In this document: positions 29,924 through 42,426 of the stretch, piece by piece | How the letters are laid out: each line of letters starts with the position of its first letter | How positions within the stretch are numbered: position 1 is the stretch's first letter | NCBI GenBank assembly: GCA_022605405.1 | Contig: JABYQQ010000002.1 | Span: forward strand, 1,116,001 to 1,180,000 | Direction: 5' to 3' | DNA from: Earliella scabrosa | Lineage: Eukaryota > Basidiomycota > Agaricomycetes > Polyporales > Polyporaceae | DNA: 64,000 nucleotides | The notes under the pieces: generated by a model | Seen by the model: the letters and a program-made list of their open reading frames with translations, nothing else | Database searches by the model: none | Told to the model about the DNA's origin: nothing | Program-made: the position numbers and the translations under genes

Positions 29924-32805
29924 TGTTTACACAGGCCCCTACCCACCATCACTTTGAGTTGAGGTCTTCACCAAAGGGAGGAGGGAGGACAGGTTGAGTT
30001 AGAGTAGTGTACACACAGCCTATATCTGAATAAACACCCACACAAATTTGAACATGTGTATAGTTAAGTTGGGCCTCAACTCTCAGAGACAGCTGGCACC
30101 AAACTTCTACAAATACACAGAGCCCAGCCAGGGAGTGCCCATGATCGCCTCCATTTGTAAGCGATTAGCCGTAAGCGCTCAAAGGATTCTTCACTGCAGG
30201 CATGTCGAGACTTGCCCTACGGGCTTTATCGGACATGCTGCATTACACACATTACTTAATTATAACATTGTTCTCAGCCATCATTTGTATAAGTACCTCA
30301 ATACTTCAAGACATACTCAGCAGTCTCACTGACATTTACAGGGGTGCCAGTGCCAGTCAGGGTTCCTAAACTCCAACTTGAACTTGACCCGCTGAAAGCC
30401 GCATACATACTCAGTTTCCCTCTTACGATTGATGAGTTTACGAAGAAATCGTTCTTTATGGGACAGAGCTTGCGGGCAAGCGCCCAACGATGCTTTGACC
30501 CCATGGGAAATAAATACAGACTCCGCTGACTGGCTCACTACAGATGACATAAGCTAAGTAAGTATCAGCACTAATCATTCCAACCCTAGTCCAGGGTTTG
30601 TGCACAGCTTTTTTGTTACTTGCTCTTCAAGCGCTTCACAGATCGATATAGTGCTGATGGTCCATTCAAAGTGGTCATTAGCTGATTATTTGAGTATATA
30701 CATTTTGTAGGCACTAACTGTAAGTTTCTATTGCTATAGCACATCTTATATACAGATCAATACTGAGTGTAGCAGAAGCAAAATAAACTTGCCCATATCG
30801 GAAAAGATGGGCTGTCTTTCAGCATTGGTGGGGGCGCTTGATCATGCCTGAGGGTGTCTATACTACCAGATTAGATTGTAGTATGGTTGCAACCTCAAAA
30901 GATAGCTATCATGCTTTCTTATGTGATGCCAGTGCTGTTATTGTGTGTTGCTTATAGCTGTAACATTATACTTGTCTTGATACAAACACAAGTTGTTTTA
31001 GTTGAGCATGCGGGTAGTCTCCATAGATTTACGACATTTTATCTGTCATTTAAGCACCCAAATTGATCGGAGATATTGATAAGTGCTGAACAGGCTCTGC
31101 AGCAGATCATAGCCTGTTCAGCATCGCATTTTTCGGCAGATGGCGCTTATTTAAGCGTCACATGACACAGAGTCACACAAAGTTGCAAACTCTGTATTTT
31201 GCACATTTCTCTGCACATAGCATAGCAAGATATGGCATATTATATATCATTGGAATCAGCATCTCAAGGACTTTATACTGAGATATATATTCAAGGCTCA
31301 TGTGACACATAGTAGATGATATTTCCCTGTCAATCTTACTATACCATAGCCTGCACAGAAAATACTGCAGTGTCCTGTCAAATGTGGATGTTGAAGGAGG
31401 TGACACTGAGACCAAACCATAAACATTGACATTGCTCACTATAAAGACTTGGAACTTGATAATGACTATATTGATGAACTGTTATTTATTGCCACTACCC
31501 ATAGTGGTGCTTACAATCTGGAAGATGACACTGATGATATAACCATAGCTTCTACATTTCTGAGTGAATTGGGTAGATTGAACCTTGTATGAATACAGAA
31601 AGAACACACTCACATTGTGAGCATAGAGCAGCTTCAATGCTAACATTGCTTCAAGAACTAGCTAAGCAGCAAGTGCCTTTGCGTTGTGGGTGTGTAGCAA
31701 TGACAATTGTCTATCTAATTGAATAACTTACTAGGACTTCTGAGCTTTCCAATAATGACCGCTCTTAGCTGTATATTTGGATTGTAGAGAAATCTCAGAC
31801 AGGCTATGCAATCAAATATGCAAAAAGGTTCTACAGTATATGATTAAATGCAGTGCTGCATTGCTCTCTGGAGCTCTCTACAGTATTATCTTTATTGAAA
31901 GAGTATATTCTCCAGAATGCAATCCATCAGATTGAAGATACCTCTATGGCAAATGTTACTCAGAGTTGACAGATATAGAATTAGAGACATCATCTTTACT
32001 ACAATACATGGACTATAACAATATACAACTCATCAATTGTTTCTGCCAGAGATTGGCCCACTTCAAACCAAGTGAGTCCTTCAAACTTCCCGGCGTGGTT
32101 CGAAACAGGCAGCGAGAACAGGCCTAAAGGGCATGTACACGTGCCGCACATAAACTAAGCAAGGCTTCTGTCTGAGCACCACATATCCCTCAGTTTGTCT
32201 ACAACGCCTACTAGTGGAACAACTAAGTTCTCCACTTAACCAAAGTTCACATGGGTGTATGCAGTCAGTGTGTGAAACATTTCTGGGGGCAATGCTTTGC
32301 CGTCTATTCCATTGGCAGCATATTGTATGAATGTCCAAGTCAGAGTTGTCTTGAATGGAGTGCGGAGACTCCAAGTCAGCATGCACACTTTGCATTTCAT
32401 GGATGCTCTGTGAGCATCTTCTACATCTGGACCATCTCATGTGCTACATCAATTTGTTCAAGATGGTGGCAACTGTTATGGGCACAAAGGTGTGTCTGAT
32501 AAAGCCCGTAGGGCAAGTCTCGACATGCCTGCGGTGGAGAATATTTTGAGCGCTTACAGCTAATCGCTTACAAATGGAGGCGATCATGGGCACTCCCTGG
32601 CTGGGCTCTGTGTATTTGTAGAAGTTTGGTGCCAGCTGTCTCTGAGAGTTGAGGCCCAACTTAACTATACATGTGTTCAAATTTGTGTGGGTGTTTATTC
32701 AGATATAGGCTGTGTGTACGCTACTCTGACTCAACCTGCCCTTCCTCCTCCCTTTGGTGAAGGTCTCAATTCAAAGTGATGGTGGGTAGGAGCCTGGTGT
32801 TTACA
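29924..32805. mobile_element. Element with ~300-bp terminal inverted repeats
   Basis: The left arm 29924-30236 and right arm 32493-32805 are inverted near-copies from TGTTTACACAGG / TGTAAACACCAGG inward. Each arm holds a related open frame (left plus strand, right minus strand, both with QRQLAPNFYKYTEP and KRLAVSA). Without the 1,650-bp HLE inside, the element is 1,232 bp. No clear target duplication was found. Arm length suggests a MULE-like or foldback element; no transposase is visible. Confidence 0.65.
30423..32072 (+). mobile_element. HLE non-autonomous element, 1,650 bp
   Basis: It runs from TTACGATTGATGAGTTTACG to GCCA-gagat-TGGC...ACCAAG, next base T. It is nearly identical to the element at 52768-55539 once the nested 1,122-bp element there is removed; both come to exactly 1,650 bp. 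It contains a small hairpin (TGCTGAACAGGCT / AGCCTGTTCAGCA) near 31.09 kb. Confidence 0.9.
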
Positions 32806-33300
32806 GAGATGTGAGAATGCCTGTGACTGATCATGTGACTATAACAAATAGGCGCCCATCAGCCAAAGGGGCAAGTTTTGGAATGTCTCATTGACCCATG
32901 GAACAGGCAGAATTCTAATTTTGGCTGATGGGTGCTTATTTTGTGTTTTAGAAGTCAACCAACCTTCTGCACTTAGGCAACTGTATATAGAATATAACTC
33001 CTGTAGTAATAGTCCATAACAACTGAAAGTAAATTCATTTAAAAGCCTTAAGCCATGCCTACCAAATGGAACTAAATCTGTACTGTGTCTTTATTGCTGG
33101 GTGTCTAAAAGAGCTGAACTGTCATGCATGTTATTGTGTACTTGCTCTCATTCCAGCTACAGCTACATTACAAAGTCCTTTGATATGCTACTGATGCCTA
33201 GTGCTACATGCGTGTCTTGAAAGTCCCTTGCAGTCCATGTCTACTGTAGTTTGCCTTCCTCCAAGTCATCGGAATCTCTAGGCACCGGAAATACAATGTC
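32806..33300. other. No gene; one imperfect hairpin
   Basis: GCGCCCATCAGCCAAA near 32850 and TTTGGCTGATGGGTGC near 32925 are inverted relatives with an asymmetric loop. They share the GCGCCCATCGGCC motif that flanks hairpins in HLE copies, so this may be a decayed HLE fragment without ends. Confidence 0.4.
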
Positions 33301-35635
33301 GATGATACGGTCGCGATACTGTTCACGGACCCTATAAAAGGCCAGTCTACCCTTGTGGGACATGAGTCTGTTCTTCCATCAATTTGTGGTGATGTGTGTA
33401 CTCTGTCTCTAGTCAGGGAAATTGCAAGGACAAAACCTCAAAACAACCTAATCAAAAGAACAAGAGAAATGGGGTGAAGGGGATGCGAGTCCGGTCTTGG
33501 TTCCCGGTGTGGTAGCTGAAGTGAGACGACTTGTGGCGTACCTCGCGAACAACGAGAGGGAGGAGGAGAGAAAGGTGTAGTGTTGAAGGATGGTCTTGAG
33601 AGATGAAACTGAAGTCGCAGACGGCTACTGCAGCCGTGTTGCAGTGTCGCAAATTGCAGGGTGCCTCCGCAGCTAGACTTGAGCTTGATGAGATCTCCGC
33701 GACCTTAGAATGCAACGCAGTAGCCTCCGCGGCTGTGAGAACTCGAACTTGAACACAAGGGCTAAACCTGCACTCTGAGGGGTGGGGGAGAAGCATTGAT
33801 TGTGGTGTGAGTTTGTAGGCTAAGTACAGAGCTCGAAGTCAGAGGCTAGACTACTCTACTCCTAACTACAGAGGATGAAACATTGGTCGCGACTCGGGGA
33901 AGGAACGAGGCCGGAAGGATCGCATCGGGCTCAGGTGGGTCACACAATGTGATTTGTTGGTGCGCGGGCTGCTGAATGAGCTCCTACAGGGGTTGCGCGG
34001 CCAAGAGAGGTCGAGAGGAGGGAACGGGCCCTGGGAGAGAGTTGCAGATCCGATTGTGTGGTTGCTTCCGCACAGATGACTGCATCGGGACAGATGTACT
34101 GTGCGGAAAGTCGGGATGACCACACCCGCAGAAACATGTGAGCCTGAATAGGAAGAGCGAGAGGGATGAGTGAAGGAGAAGGGATGAAGATGCTGCAAGG
34201 GAGGATCACGGTCACAGGACAATCGTGGGGCTGCACGATGAGATGCGCATGGAGGATGATGTCGAGGATGTGAGGAGAGGTCACGTATGTGCCCGTGCAA
34301 TTGAGGTGCACATCACTGGTCAGTGGGCGTGCCTCGTTGCTCCTGATCATGTCGAGACGGTTCCTGAACCACACCTCATTGTTGGCGGTCCAGAAGCCAT
34401 GGTTGTGCAAACATTTATCCCAATGTGTTCGTGATGGCCACCACAATGCCAGCACATTGTGATTTCCCAAATTTTCACCTGCAATGAAAGTTCGTTAGTA
34501 TGTTAGTAGGTCAAAAGTTCGGTTTACGCACGGTTTGGGATACAGTACACTCCACAGATGACAGACAGCTCATTCAGCATGAGTTGGTCATCGTAGAGTG
34601 GATCCTGCCTGCTGGGGGCCAAGAACTCATGCCCGTAGACATGACATTCTTCTGAAGGGCCAGCAGTAGTGCGTCCGATCGCATCCAATCCCAAGAGTTC
34701 CAGGGCTATCCTCCAGACAACCCCTCCATGGAGTATGGCTGCCCTCACTCGTGGTTTGATCAACAGTGCTCTGGCCCATTCCTCGTATGCCCTGTACTCT
34801 GTCTTCCCAGCATACTTTGCAAAATCGTAGGGTCGACGTCTGAGGGTTGTACATGGGGCAATATGCACTTTGAACTTGCGACGCGGGTCCTCGTGTTACA
34901 GCATAGCGAATCTCATCCCGCGCAGCACCTGGTATTTGGTAGCTGCCACGCATGACCTAATGCTGTGTCAGCAAACCAGTTCCGGGGCATTGCGAGTGTT
35001 GGTGGCAATCATCCAGTCCGTCTCGTCGTTCCTGTACCTGATCCTGAAATGCGTGTTGCCATGGAGTGTGAGGCGAGTGACATGCAAGAAGGGGTGAATA
35101 GCGTGCGCTGATCCCGATCCAGCAATTCAATGCCGTGTTCATGTCACTGATCACTCCGGGCAGGAACGGCACCTCACTTGCAGGTGGGCCAACCAGAGCG
35201 AGCACGTATTCACATGCTGCTTTGACGAGCATTACAGGCACGGTGATGTCTTCGAGTTGGCCAAAGTATCGCAACACTTGCCCTTTGTGCACCTCAGGGA
35301 TGATACTGAACCGGAACCACGATATCTCGTGGGTGAAAGACATCAGATTGGGCCAGCATGTGGTGATGTTTTCGTCATTGTAGAAGAGGGCAACATGACC
35401 ATCAAACACCTCTGCCATAGTCGTGCCAGGCTTCATGGTGGATTCCAGTACCGGCGCCAGGTTCTCACACTCTTCATCCGGGGCTTGCCGAGCTCAACGC
35501 ATATGTCCCATTCATTCTGGTACGTGTTGTACACTTTTTGGTCGTCACCAAATTCTTCCCAACATGTGGCGGATCAGGATGTCGTGTGTCTCCGGGTGCG
35601 CGGTGTAGTCCACTTCTCCTATGGTCATCCACAGA

Positions 35636-36826
35636 CTTGGTTTGAAATGGGCCACGTATGGCAGAAACGATTGATGAGATGAGTGGATAGTTAACATACT
35701 AGGCATATTTGGTTGTTATATAGTCACTAGTAATATACTGTCACATTGACATACTATTATTTTGAACATGTGTGCATTTGCTATCGAACACTGTCTATTT
35801 TCCATTTCATACAGTGCAATCACTGAATGGACATCAAGTTCTTATCACTTTGCCTGGTATTAGTTTGATGTGTTGAGCGTAATCAGAAAAATTAGAGCTG
35901 ACTTGCCTGAGCATGTAGTAAAGCATACAGTGAACAACTAGAATCAATAGTGGGATAGGAACTATGTAATCTAGTTGAAGTTCAGCATATTTCAAGGTGG
36001 TATGTCCAATACAATAAAGTGATTAATATTTCAGTTATTTATTTACTTTGCCTGATATTTCTGCTATGGCAATTGGAGATGGTCCACTATAGATATGATC
36101 ACTAGATAGAGCTCATTTTTCTGGTTTTAATGGTCTATACATTTATATTTTTAATAAGCAAATGAAGGTTATACACAGTATTTACTTGATTATAAACCAG
36201 CATAGTACACAAAGATTACATAAGCCAGTCAAAAAGGATGATCTAGTAGATGCACTACTAATGGTATATAATATGTATAGATGTTGATATGCATTCGGAT
36301 GTATACTGATGTAACTTGCACTGCATCTGGTCATGTGATCGCAAAATAAGCGCCCATCGGCCGATAAATCCGAACCTCCCTAGCTTTGAGGGCACCGGAA
36401 GGTGACCGGTGCCCTCAAAGCTAGGGAGGTTCGGAGTTATTGCTCCAATCTGGAGCTAAAGTAAAGTCAAAACTATATCTCAGGCAGATGTTATTCAAAT
36501 ATTAGAAACTAGACCCATTTTGATGGCATTCAATAGAGCCATGAAACTATAGATGCTCAATACTTACTACAACAACGGTATCTATGGTAGTGGCAAGCTG
36601 TGACCAAGGCATCAAAGTGACCCTATTGCCGCCCACCCTAACCCTGTGTCAGGCTTGGATGGTAAGAAACTTTGTTACTGGCGCTTATGTCATCTGTTAG
36701 CACAGCATAAGTAGAGAGTAAGTGGAGTCTGATTTCTGTTTCCATGGAGTCGAAAAGGCATTTGGTGTCTAATGGGCAATGTCACCCCCTAAAGAACGAT
36801 TTCTTCGGTTCCCTCATCAATCGTAA
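35636..36826 (-). mobile_element. HLE non-autonomous element, 1,191 bp
   Basis: The 5' end TTACGATTGATGAG is at 36826. The 3' end at 35636 has GCCA-tacg-TGGC and terminus CCAAG followed by T. Excision restores AAGTTCTT|TCTGTGG, reading KFF-LWMT in the host gene. It has a central hairpin (36370-36434). Confidence 0.9.
36370..36434. repeat. Perfect hairpin, 29-bp arms
   Basis: The arms CCGAACCTCCCTAGC...ACCGG and their exact complement enclose the loop AAGGTGA. Arm sequence is unrelated to the hairpins at 16.9 and 53.3 kb although it sits at the same place after GCGCCCATCGGCC. Confidence 0.9.
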
Positions 36827-37835
36827 AAGAACTTGGCTGACGATTTACGACCAGGTGGAGCTTTCTGAGCAGCGTTCGCCGCACAATTCTCTCACACTTG
36901 TTGTTGCTCTGTGGTTTTGGACCGTCTGGCATCCTCAGAAGATCGCCGCTCAAGGAACTGCCAAATTGTCTCTCCAGGCTCTTGACCCTCGCCATGAGGT
37001 GGAGTGGTAGGTGCAGGGGGTTCTTCGCAGATTTGGGCCCTGGGCGCAGGTTGCGCATTGTGGACTTCCATGTATGTGGTCTCTCGGCGTAGACGATCCC
37101 ATCGGAACATGCAACTTGCATGACCTTTGTATTCAACTGGGGCTGGCACATGGACGATCTCAGAGGTTGGGTTGATAGGGTGAGAGGAAGGGATATTGGT
37201 GTATGATTTGTTGGCCAACCTTCACGTTGAAGCCTGAGATCACATAGCTCCACTTCACGTACACTGGCAGATTTGTGCAGATCATGCACAGGACGTGGTT
37301 CATCCATGGTGTGCCGTCTGGTACTGGCCAGACATATGCGTCCCGGCATTGCAGTTGCACAAGGGGGAATCACGGAGTTTGTCTATCCACGCCGATAAAA
37401 TGTGATGGCTTCGCAACACCTCAACCCAGCCTGGCTCCCAGGAATCTGGACGGTCACTGACGAGCGCATTGGCCAGGCTCACCCGGGCTGTCAGCACTTG
37501 AAGCGCATCTTGTGCTTTCAGAGCACTCGCGCGTACAGCCAGGAGGCTTCGGTGCACTTGGGTGTAGCCAAAAGTTGACGGGTTTGCCCACCAAGGATTG
37601 AACGAGAACTTGACTTCTGGGAACCCGCTCGCTGCTTCAAGGAGGTACTCTGCAGCTTTGATGAGCGAGCCCTCGATGACCTGCCACGTTGTCATCATCT
37701 CAAGCTTCAGTGCATAGCCAACGTAGTCCTTCGTGTGCACGTGCTCGATGGGTAGGTGGTCGGGGTTGCAATGAAGCCACGCAAGGAATGCTGATTCAAT
37801 GTGCGGCTGCCGTAGCATGTATGCTAGGTTCGGAG

Positions 37836-38120
37836 CAAGCCCTTGCTCCGGCGCTTGCTTCGCAGCGCACCTTTGGAGAAGGGGCTTGCTTCAAAGTCAG
37901 CCAGGCGCCCTCCACCTTCCCGGTCGTCTCCTCCTTCATCCTTCCCTCCGCGCCACTATCACATGTAGGACAATATGTAGTACAACTACTTCCGTATATA
38001 CAGGAATTTTTTTTGCGCTCAGAATACGATGTACGTGATTTCAAGGGAGTTTGCAAGGTGTCAATGGGTGTCACACCACCTGGTAGAACAGTACATGTAT
38101 CATTGTGTGCACTACACTAG
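37836..38120 (+). pseudogene. Paralogous unknown ORF, copy 1
   Basis: The frame reads GEGACFKVS, APSTFPVVSSFILPSAPL and YVVQLLPYIQEFF, then VCKVSMGVTPPGRT. The minus-strand ORF at 39430-39693 has the same plan. I do not recognise the family. The open frame overlaps the end of the agaric gene antisense. Confidence 0.4.
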
Positions 38121-38268
38121 TCGTCTCGTGGACTCACATAGGTATGTACATCATACACTGCAAGATACATTGTTGATCTGTGTGCTACATGAAGTATCCG
38201 ACTGCGACTTAGGTTCTCATAACAGCATGGTGACCAGCATGTCACGGGTGTGACCTGTGCGTTGTGCA

Positions 38269-39190
38269 TCACACGCGCGGGCGCGGTGGCAGGATGCGGT
38301 ATTCTCCCGGAGTGAAATGCTGCCAACACAGCTGCTTGGATTGCTCAGAAAGTATGGATGAAAACGGGTAGATGGCTCCTTGTAGATGTGCTGGCAGACA
38401 CCTTCGAAGGGTCTCAACAGAGTTGCGGCACGCCTGTTCGGAGTCAAAGTACAGAATGGCCTTGAGGAGTTTGTCGCGGGGTGTTGTAGAGGAGACAGCC
38501 GCGGGGAGTATATTAAGAACATCTAGAATGGGATTTTTGCTGTGCTGGATGACACGGAACATCGTAGTAGAGATTGGGTCAATCACAACCAACATCGAGG
38601 CCCCAAAATGGTCAGAAACCATACCCCAGGCTCTGCCATAGCTGATTGAATGTGCGGGCGTTACAAGTAGCCGTGCACGCTAGAAAAGGGACCTCTTGAC
38701 CAGTAAAATGCCGAAGATTGCAGAGAGCACGGTATTGAGGTCTGAAACTGTCGACGCCCCACTGCTCAACGCAGTGTGCTTCGTCCATGATGACGGCCCC
38801 TAGCCGTCTCCGGAACGACCCATGGCGCCAAAGTTTACTGAAGCCATCTGATGTGGCCATCTCCGGGGACAGGTATTCTGCCAGATCCCATTCTCCTTGG
38901 CCGTGTCTTCATTGACTGTGCCTTTCGCTGTTGCCTGTTGCACCTACACATGCGGTTAGCAGACTTTCACTTAGTCCACATGACTGCATTGCGCACCTGA
39001 TCTCGCTCGAGTGCTTTCAATGAACACACCACAATGACCACCCTCCCCTTCCCACCGAGTATGGCCAGCCCTTCGAAGACCAGGCTCTTACCATAGTCTG
39101 TACTAGCACACAGGATACCATCGTATCCACAAAGCAAATACGACAACAGCTCTGTCTGTCTGCCAGGCGTCTGATTTGAATTGAAGCTTG
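38269..39190 (-). pseudogene. RecQ-type helicase, partial
   Basis: Minus-strand order: TPGRQTELLSYLLCGYDGIL and STDYGKSLVFEGLAILGGKG (region of the Q motif and Walker A, with Gly-Lys-Ser), VVIVVCSLKALERDQ (motif Ia), AVIMDEAHCVEQWG (motif II, DEAH), FLACTATC (motif III), then DVLNILP, ILYFDSEQACRNSVETLRR and YPFSSILSEQ. It ends at GEYRILPPRPRV, just where motif V should follow, so the second RecA lobe and C-terminal domains are missing. Frame changes fit short introns. RecQ-like genes are multicopy in agarics, partly near telomeres. Confidence 0.7.
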
Positions 39191-39429
39191 AGTCAATGTT
39201 TGAGACGTGTTGTGATTGCTCCCGGCTGCAACTTGTCTGTCAGTGCTTTGGTACCCTGAAGAACGCGACCGGCCGGCGGCTTTTGACGTCCCAGGTGGGT
39301 TGCCCAGTAGTTCTGGTAGGCCCGTCATGTGGCAAGGTGGTGTTCTGGGAGGGGAAGTCACCATAGTTGAGCACAGATAAGAGGAATACGAGACAAAGAG
39401 ACAAAGACACCCAAGTTGTCGCGCGACGA

Positions 39430-39717
39430 TTAACGCACGCGCGCGCTGTGTACAATATTATATAAAAAATTTTTAGTACAGGTATAGTTCTCGAAGGATT
39501 TGGGCTGTATGTGCAGCCCTACCGAGCGACGGCGGCAGCCTGTAGCAGTCAAAAAGCTGCACCATTGTGTTTGCAGATATCGAATTAGTAGATTCACACA
39601 TTGCCGCAGCTCTCGCGCTGGACAGGTTATGAATGCGACAAGCGCAAAGGTGGACCCCGTATGGCCGATCTTGGAGCAAGCCCCTTCTCCCAAAGGTTGT
39701 GTGGAGCACGAAAATTC
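39430..39717 (-). pseudogene. Paralogous unknown ORF, copy 2
   Basis: GEGACSKIGHTGSTFALVAF, ITCPARELRQCVNLLIRYLQ and TATGCRRRSVGLH align in order with copy 1 on the opposite strand at 37.8-38.1 kb. With copy 1 it brackets the RecQ-like fragment in inverted orientation. Confidence 0.45.
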
Positions 39718-40439
39718 CTGAGAAGGCGGCTTGATCCGAACCTACATGTACACCAGCTCCGGATTCCTTTCGTTCTGAGAGATAGGCAAGCCGAGGATGA
39801 TCGAAGCACAATTCAAATTAAGCGCAGACGCATCAAGGACTGCGTTGTGAGCGCGTTGTTGTAGTTTGTTTGATTGCAAGCGGGATGTATTATGTCATTT
39901 GTTGACATGTGTTTAGGAAGCCCACTTCATTGTACTTATTTTATATAGCTATCACACTTGCTGTTGACAGGCTCACACCTATGTATATACATCACATTGT
40001 TTATTTGCAAGCATGGATACTTTGATTACATGCAAGGCGCTCGCGGAGCCGCCGGAGCGCGAGATGATGATGTTCGAGTCCGTAGCCAACGGGTACAAGA
40101 GTGAGACAAAGCGAGCGCGACACAATGTAGTAGTCCTTGATATTCATACACAGTCCCGATTGTTCGTCCTCCTCCTCGCAATTCACATGCCGGACAACAA
40201 CTTCGCTCATTGAAGCGTGTTCGGCGCCTGAGCAAACACGTCCATCAACTGCTTCGTATTCGTTGAAGTCGCGAAGACATTCTGACAGGACTTGACTGTG
40301 CTTTGTCAGGGCTGTTGTCGTGTCTCGATGGGCCTGCGTGAGTTCCTTGAGAGCGGCCACATAGGCATCCTGGGTCCTGCCCGTGTTCTGCTACTGTGTA
40401 GATTGTATAACCACTACACCTTGAATGCATCCAACCCGC

Positions 40440-42080
40440 CGCTCACATCCCACCGACCGTTTATGCCTTCTTTGATTCGGTGCCGAAGATCGAGTACGTC
40501 GGAGCGTGTCGCACACACGTCTTCAAGTGCTCGGCGCACGGGTGCAAACGGCCGTTGATCCGACGGTTTCTGGACATGAAAGACCAGTTGTCAACGTCGA
40601 ACATGGGCTCACATGCCAAAGCATGCTGGGGCGAAGAAGTCCTGCAGGCTGCAAAGGAAGCAGCACGATGACTCTGCTGACTGCGGAGCAGCGTGCCCGG
40701 ATTGGGGCGGGGATGCGTCTGATCAAGTTGCTGATTGCAAAGGTAAGTCTGCATTCATCAGTAGCATGCAGCTAGAAACTCACCTCGATTGGGGATGGCT
40801 AGATCCGGAGTTTTGCGTCGAAGATCGTCCACTCAACGTCGAAGCTGGGACCCACTTGGAGGGCCGCGTGCACAGAGCTGGGACTGGCTGAGAAGTTTAT
40901 CCCCCGTGATGTCCGCACACGGTGGAATTCTACTTACGATATGTTGGAGTCGGCTTATGTCTACAGGAAAGTCGTCGACCAGATGTGCAGCAACAAGGAG
41001 AATGGCCTTCGCGAGTTCAGTTGAGGCAAGGACGAAGTCAAACAGTTGTGCAGCGTGCTCAAGGTTCGTTGTTGTGCCTCCGCTTCAACCTTAAGTTGTT
41101 GAACAAACCTTAATCCTGCTCTCGCGCACCCCTCCACTCATGGCTCACTAATTCACCTCATCCGATGCGCATGCAGTGCTTCAAGGAAGCGATGCTCTTC
41201 TTCTCCTCGTTGATGCCTAACCTCGCCCAAGTTATCCCAGCTACGGACCTCGTCGACCAACGCCTCGCCACAGCCATCAAGTCTTCTCAGAAGTACAACC
41301 CAGCCATACGCGCCTGTGAGCTCGCCAATAAATTACTCTCTCTCTGATGCCTCAAAGCTGTATCGCATTGCAATCAGTACGTATCATGCTCGTGTGCATG
41401 CTTCTCTCTGCGTCTACTGATCGTCTCTGTTGTGCAGTCCTCCATCCGGCACAACAAGCTGCAGTACTTCAAGACCATGAAGTGGGAGGAGGAATGGCAC
41501 GACCTTGCACGCGAACTCATCATGACCAAGTACGAGGAATATTATGCCTATCACGACGTCGCGCATCCACCGAAGCCAGACAATGCCATGGACAAGGACC
41601 CCGAGCTTCTGCCCGCCATCCTACCACAGCTCCAGTCAGGCTTCAAGCATGCCCCGCAGCACAAGCAGTGTCGGACATGCGGATAATGAGCGCGACAATG
41701 AAGACGAAGATGATGGAGGTTCCAGCCGGGAGGCAGGGGTGCGGGATGGCTCTGCTGGAGAGCCAGGTACGTCCGTTGTATTGTACTCTTACGGGTCATC
41801 CCCATCTCTGACCACTCACTGTGTCTGTTCTTTCAGAGCTCGTTGTCTCTAGGTGGCGCTGGACTACCTCACAATCCCTGGTATGCCTTCATCCGGTGCC
41901 GCCTGCTCAGCTAGCTACTGACTGACTTTGACAGCGAGTTCCCTCGATGTCGAGCGCGTTTTCAGCTGTGGCCACCTCATACTCCCGTATGTGCGCAACT
42001 GTCTCACCGCTCAGTCCGTCCGTGCAATTCTGTGTCTCGATATACACTTCAGATTCAAGAATGTGGCTGCCCGGCAATGA
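40440..42080 (+). pseudogene. hAT-family transposase, decayed, with introns
   Basis: A BED-type zinc finger comes first (CSAHGCKRPLIRRFLD, TSNMGSHAKACWG; 40480-40671). Then MTLLTAEQRARI, the hallmark FIPRDVRTRWNSTYDML near 40900, a TGA stop at 41022-41024, PNLAQVIPATDLVDQRLATA at 41220, and LQYFKTMKWEEEWHDLA at 41460. The last part is the dimerisation region SSLDVERVFSCGHLILPYVR at about 41940. A 61-nt intron (41377-41437) and another near 41880-41935 fit GT-AG. One base is missing after LHP near 41450. The catalytic middle is largely gone. Confidence 0.8.
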
Positions 42081-42426
42081 TCATCTGATAGTGTGATATC
42101 AAACAATAAGATGTAACGTCGAGTGCAATTCCGATGGACCAGCATACACTTCCGCGCCTTGACCATCCACAACAGTCACCTCCACCTTCTTGCTCTTTAC
42201 CTCCACCTTGCCCTCTTCCTGCACAGACGTGTGCCTTGTCTTTGCGTACGTCGGAGTCGCCGGTTTGCTCTCCTTTGTTGGGGGCTCAGCTGCGGTGGAA
42301 ACGTGCTTCTCGTTGTCAGAGTCGCACTCTTGGGCCTCACACTTACTATTCTTCTTTGCCCGGCCCTTTTTGGCGTGCAGCTGAGTCCCATACCAGGCGT
42401 CCATACTTCGCAACGCTGCAGCAACA
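42081..42426. other. Spacer between hAT and copia relics
   Basis: Lys/Glu-rich minus-strand and hydrophobic plus-strand frames only; no domain recognised. It may contain the 3' end of the hAT element, but no TIR was matched. Confidence 0.35.

Larger units (their letters stand above)
33866..37818 (-). pseudogene. Agaricomycete multi-exon protein of unknown function, split by an HLE
   Basis: Minus-strand order: AFLAWLHCNPDHLP and KFSFNPWWANPSTFGYTQVH (37300-37818), a linker with QFLERRSSEDARR and an in-frame stop soon after, APPGRKSSAKFF rejoined across the HLE to LWMTIGEVDYTAHPETRHP, YNTYQNEWDICVELG near 35500, a block with SMLGHVAL-type hydrophobic segments (34957-35436), then RAAILHGGVVWRIALELLG, NELSVICGVYC and ALWWPSRTHWDKC (34000-34870). 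This succession matches a large paralogous family I know from mushroom genomes; its function is unknown. Frame changes suggest introns. Confidence 0.55.

Noticed and set aside
33333..33340. TATAAAAG as a promoter TATA box
   Set aside because: No plus-strand gene follows and the nearby supported gene is on the minus strand; probably chance or part of an old LTR.
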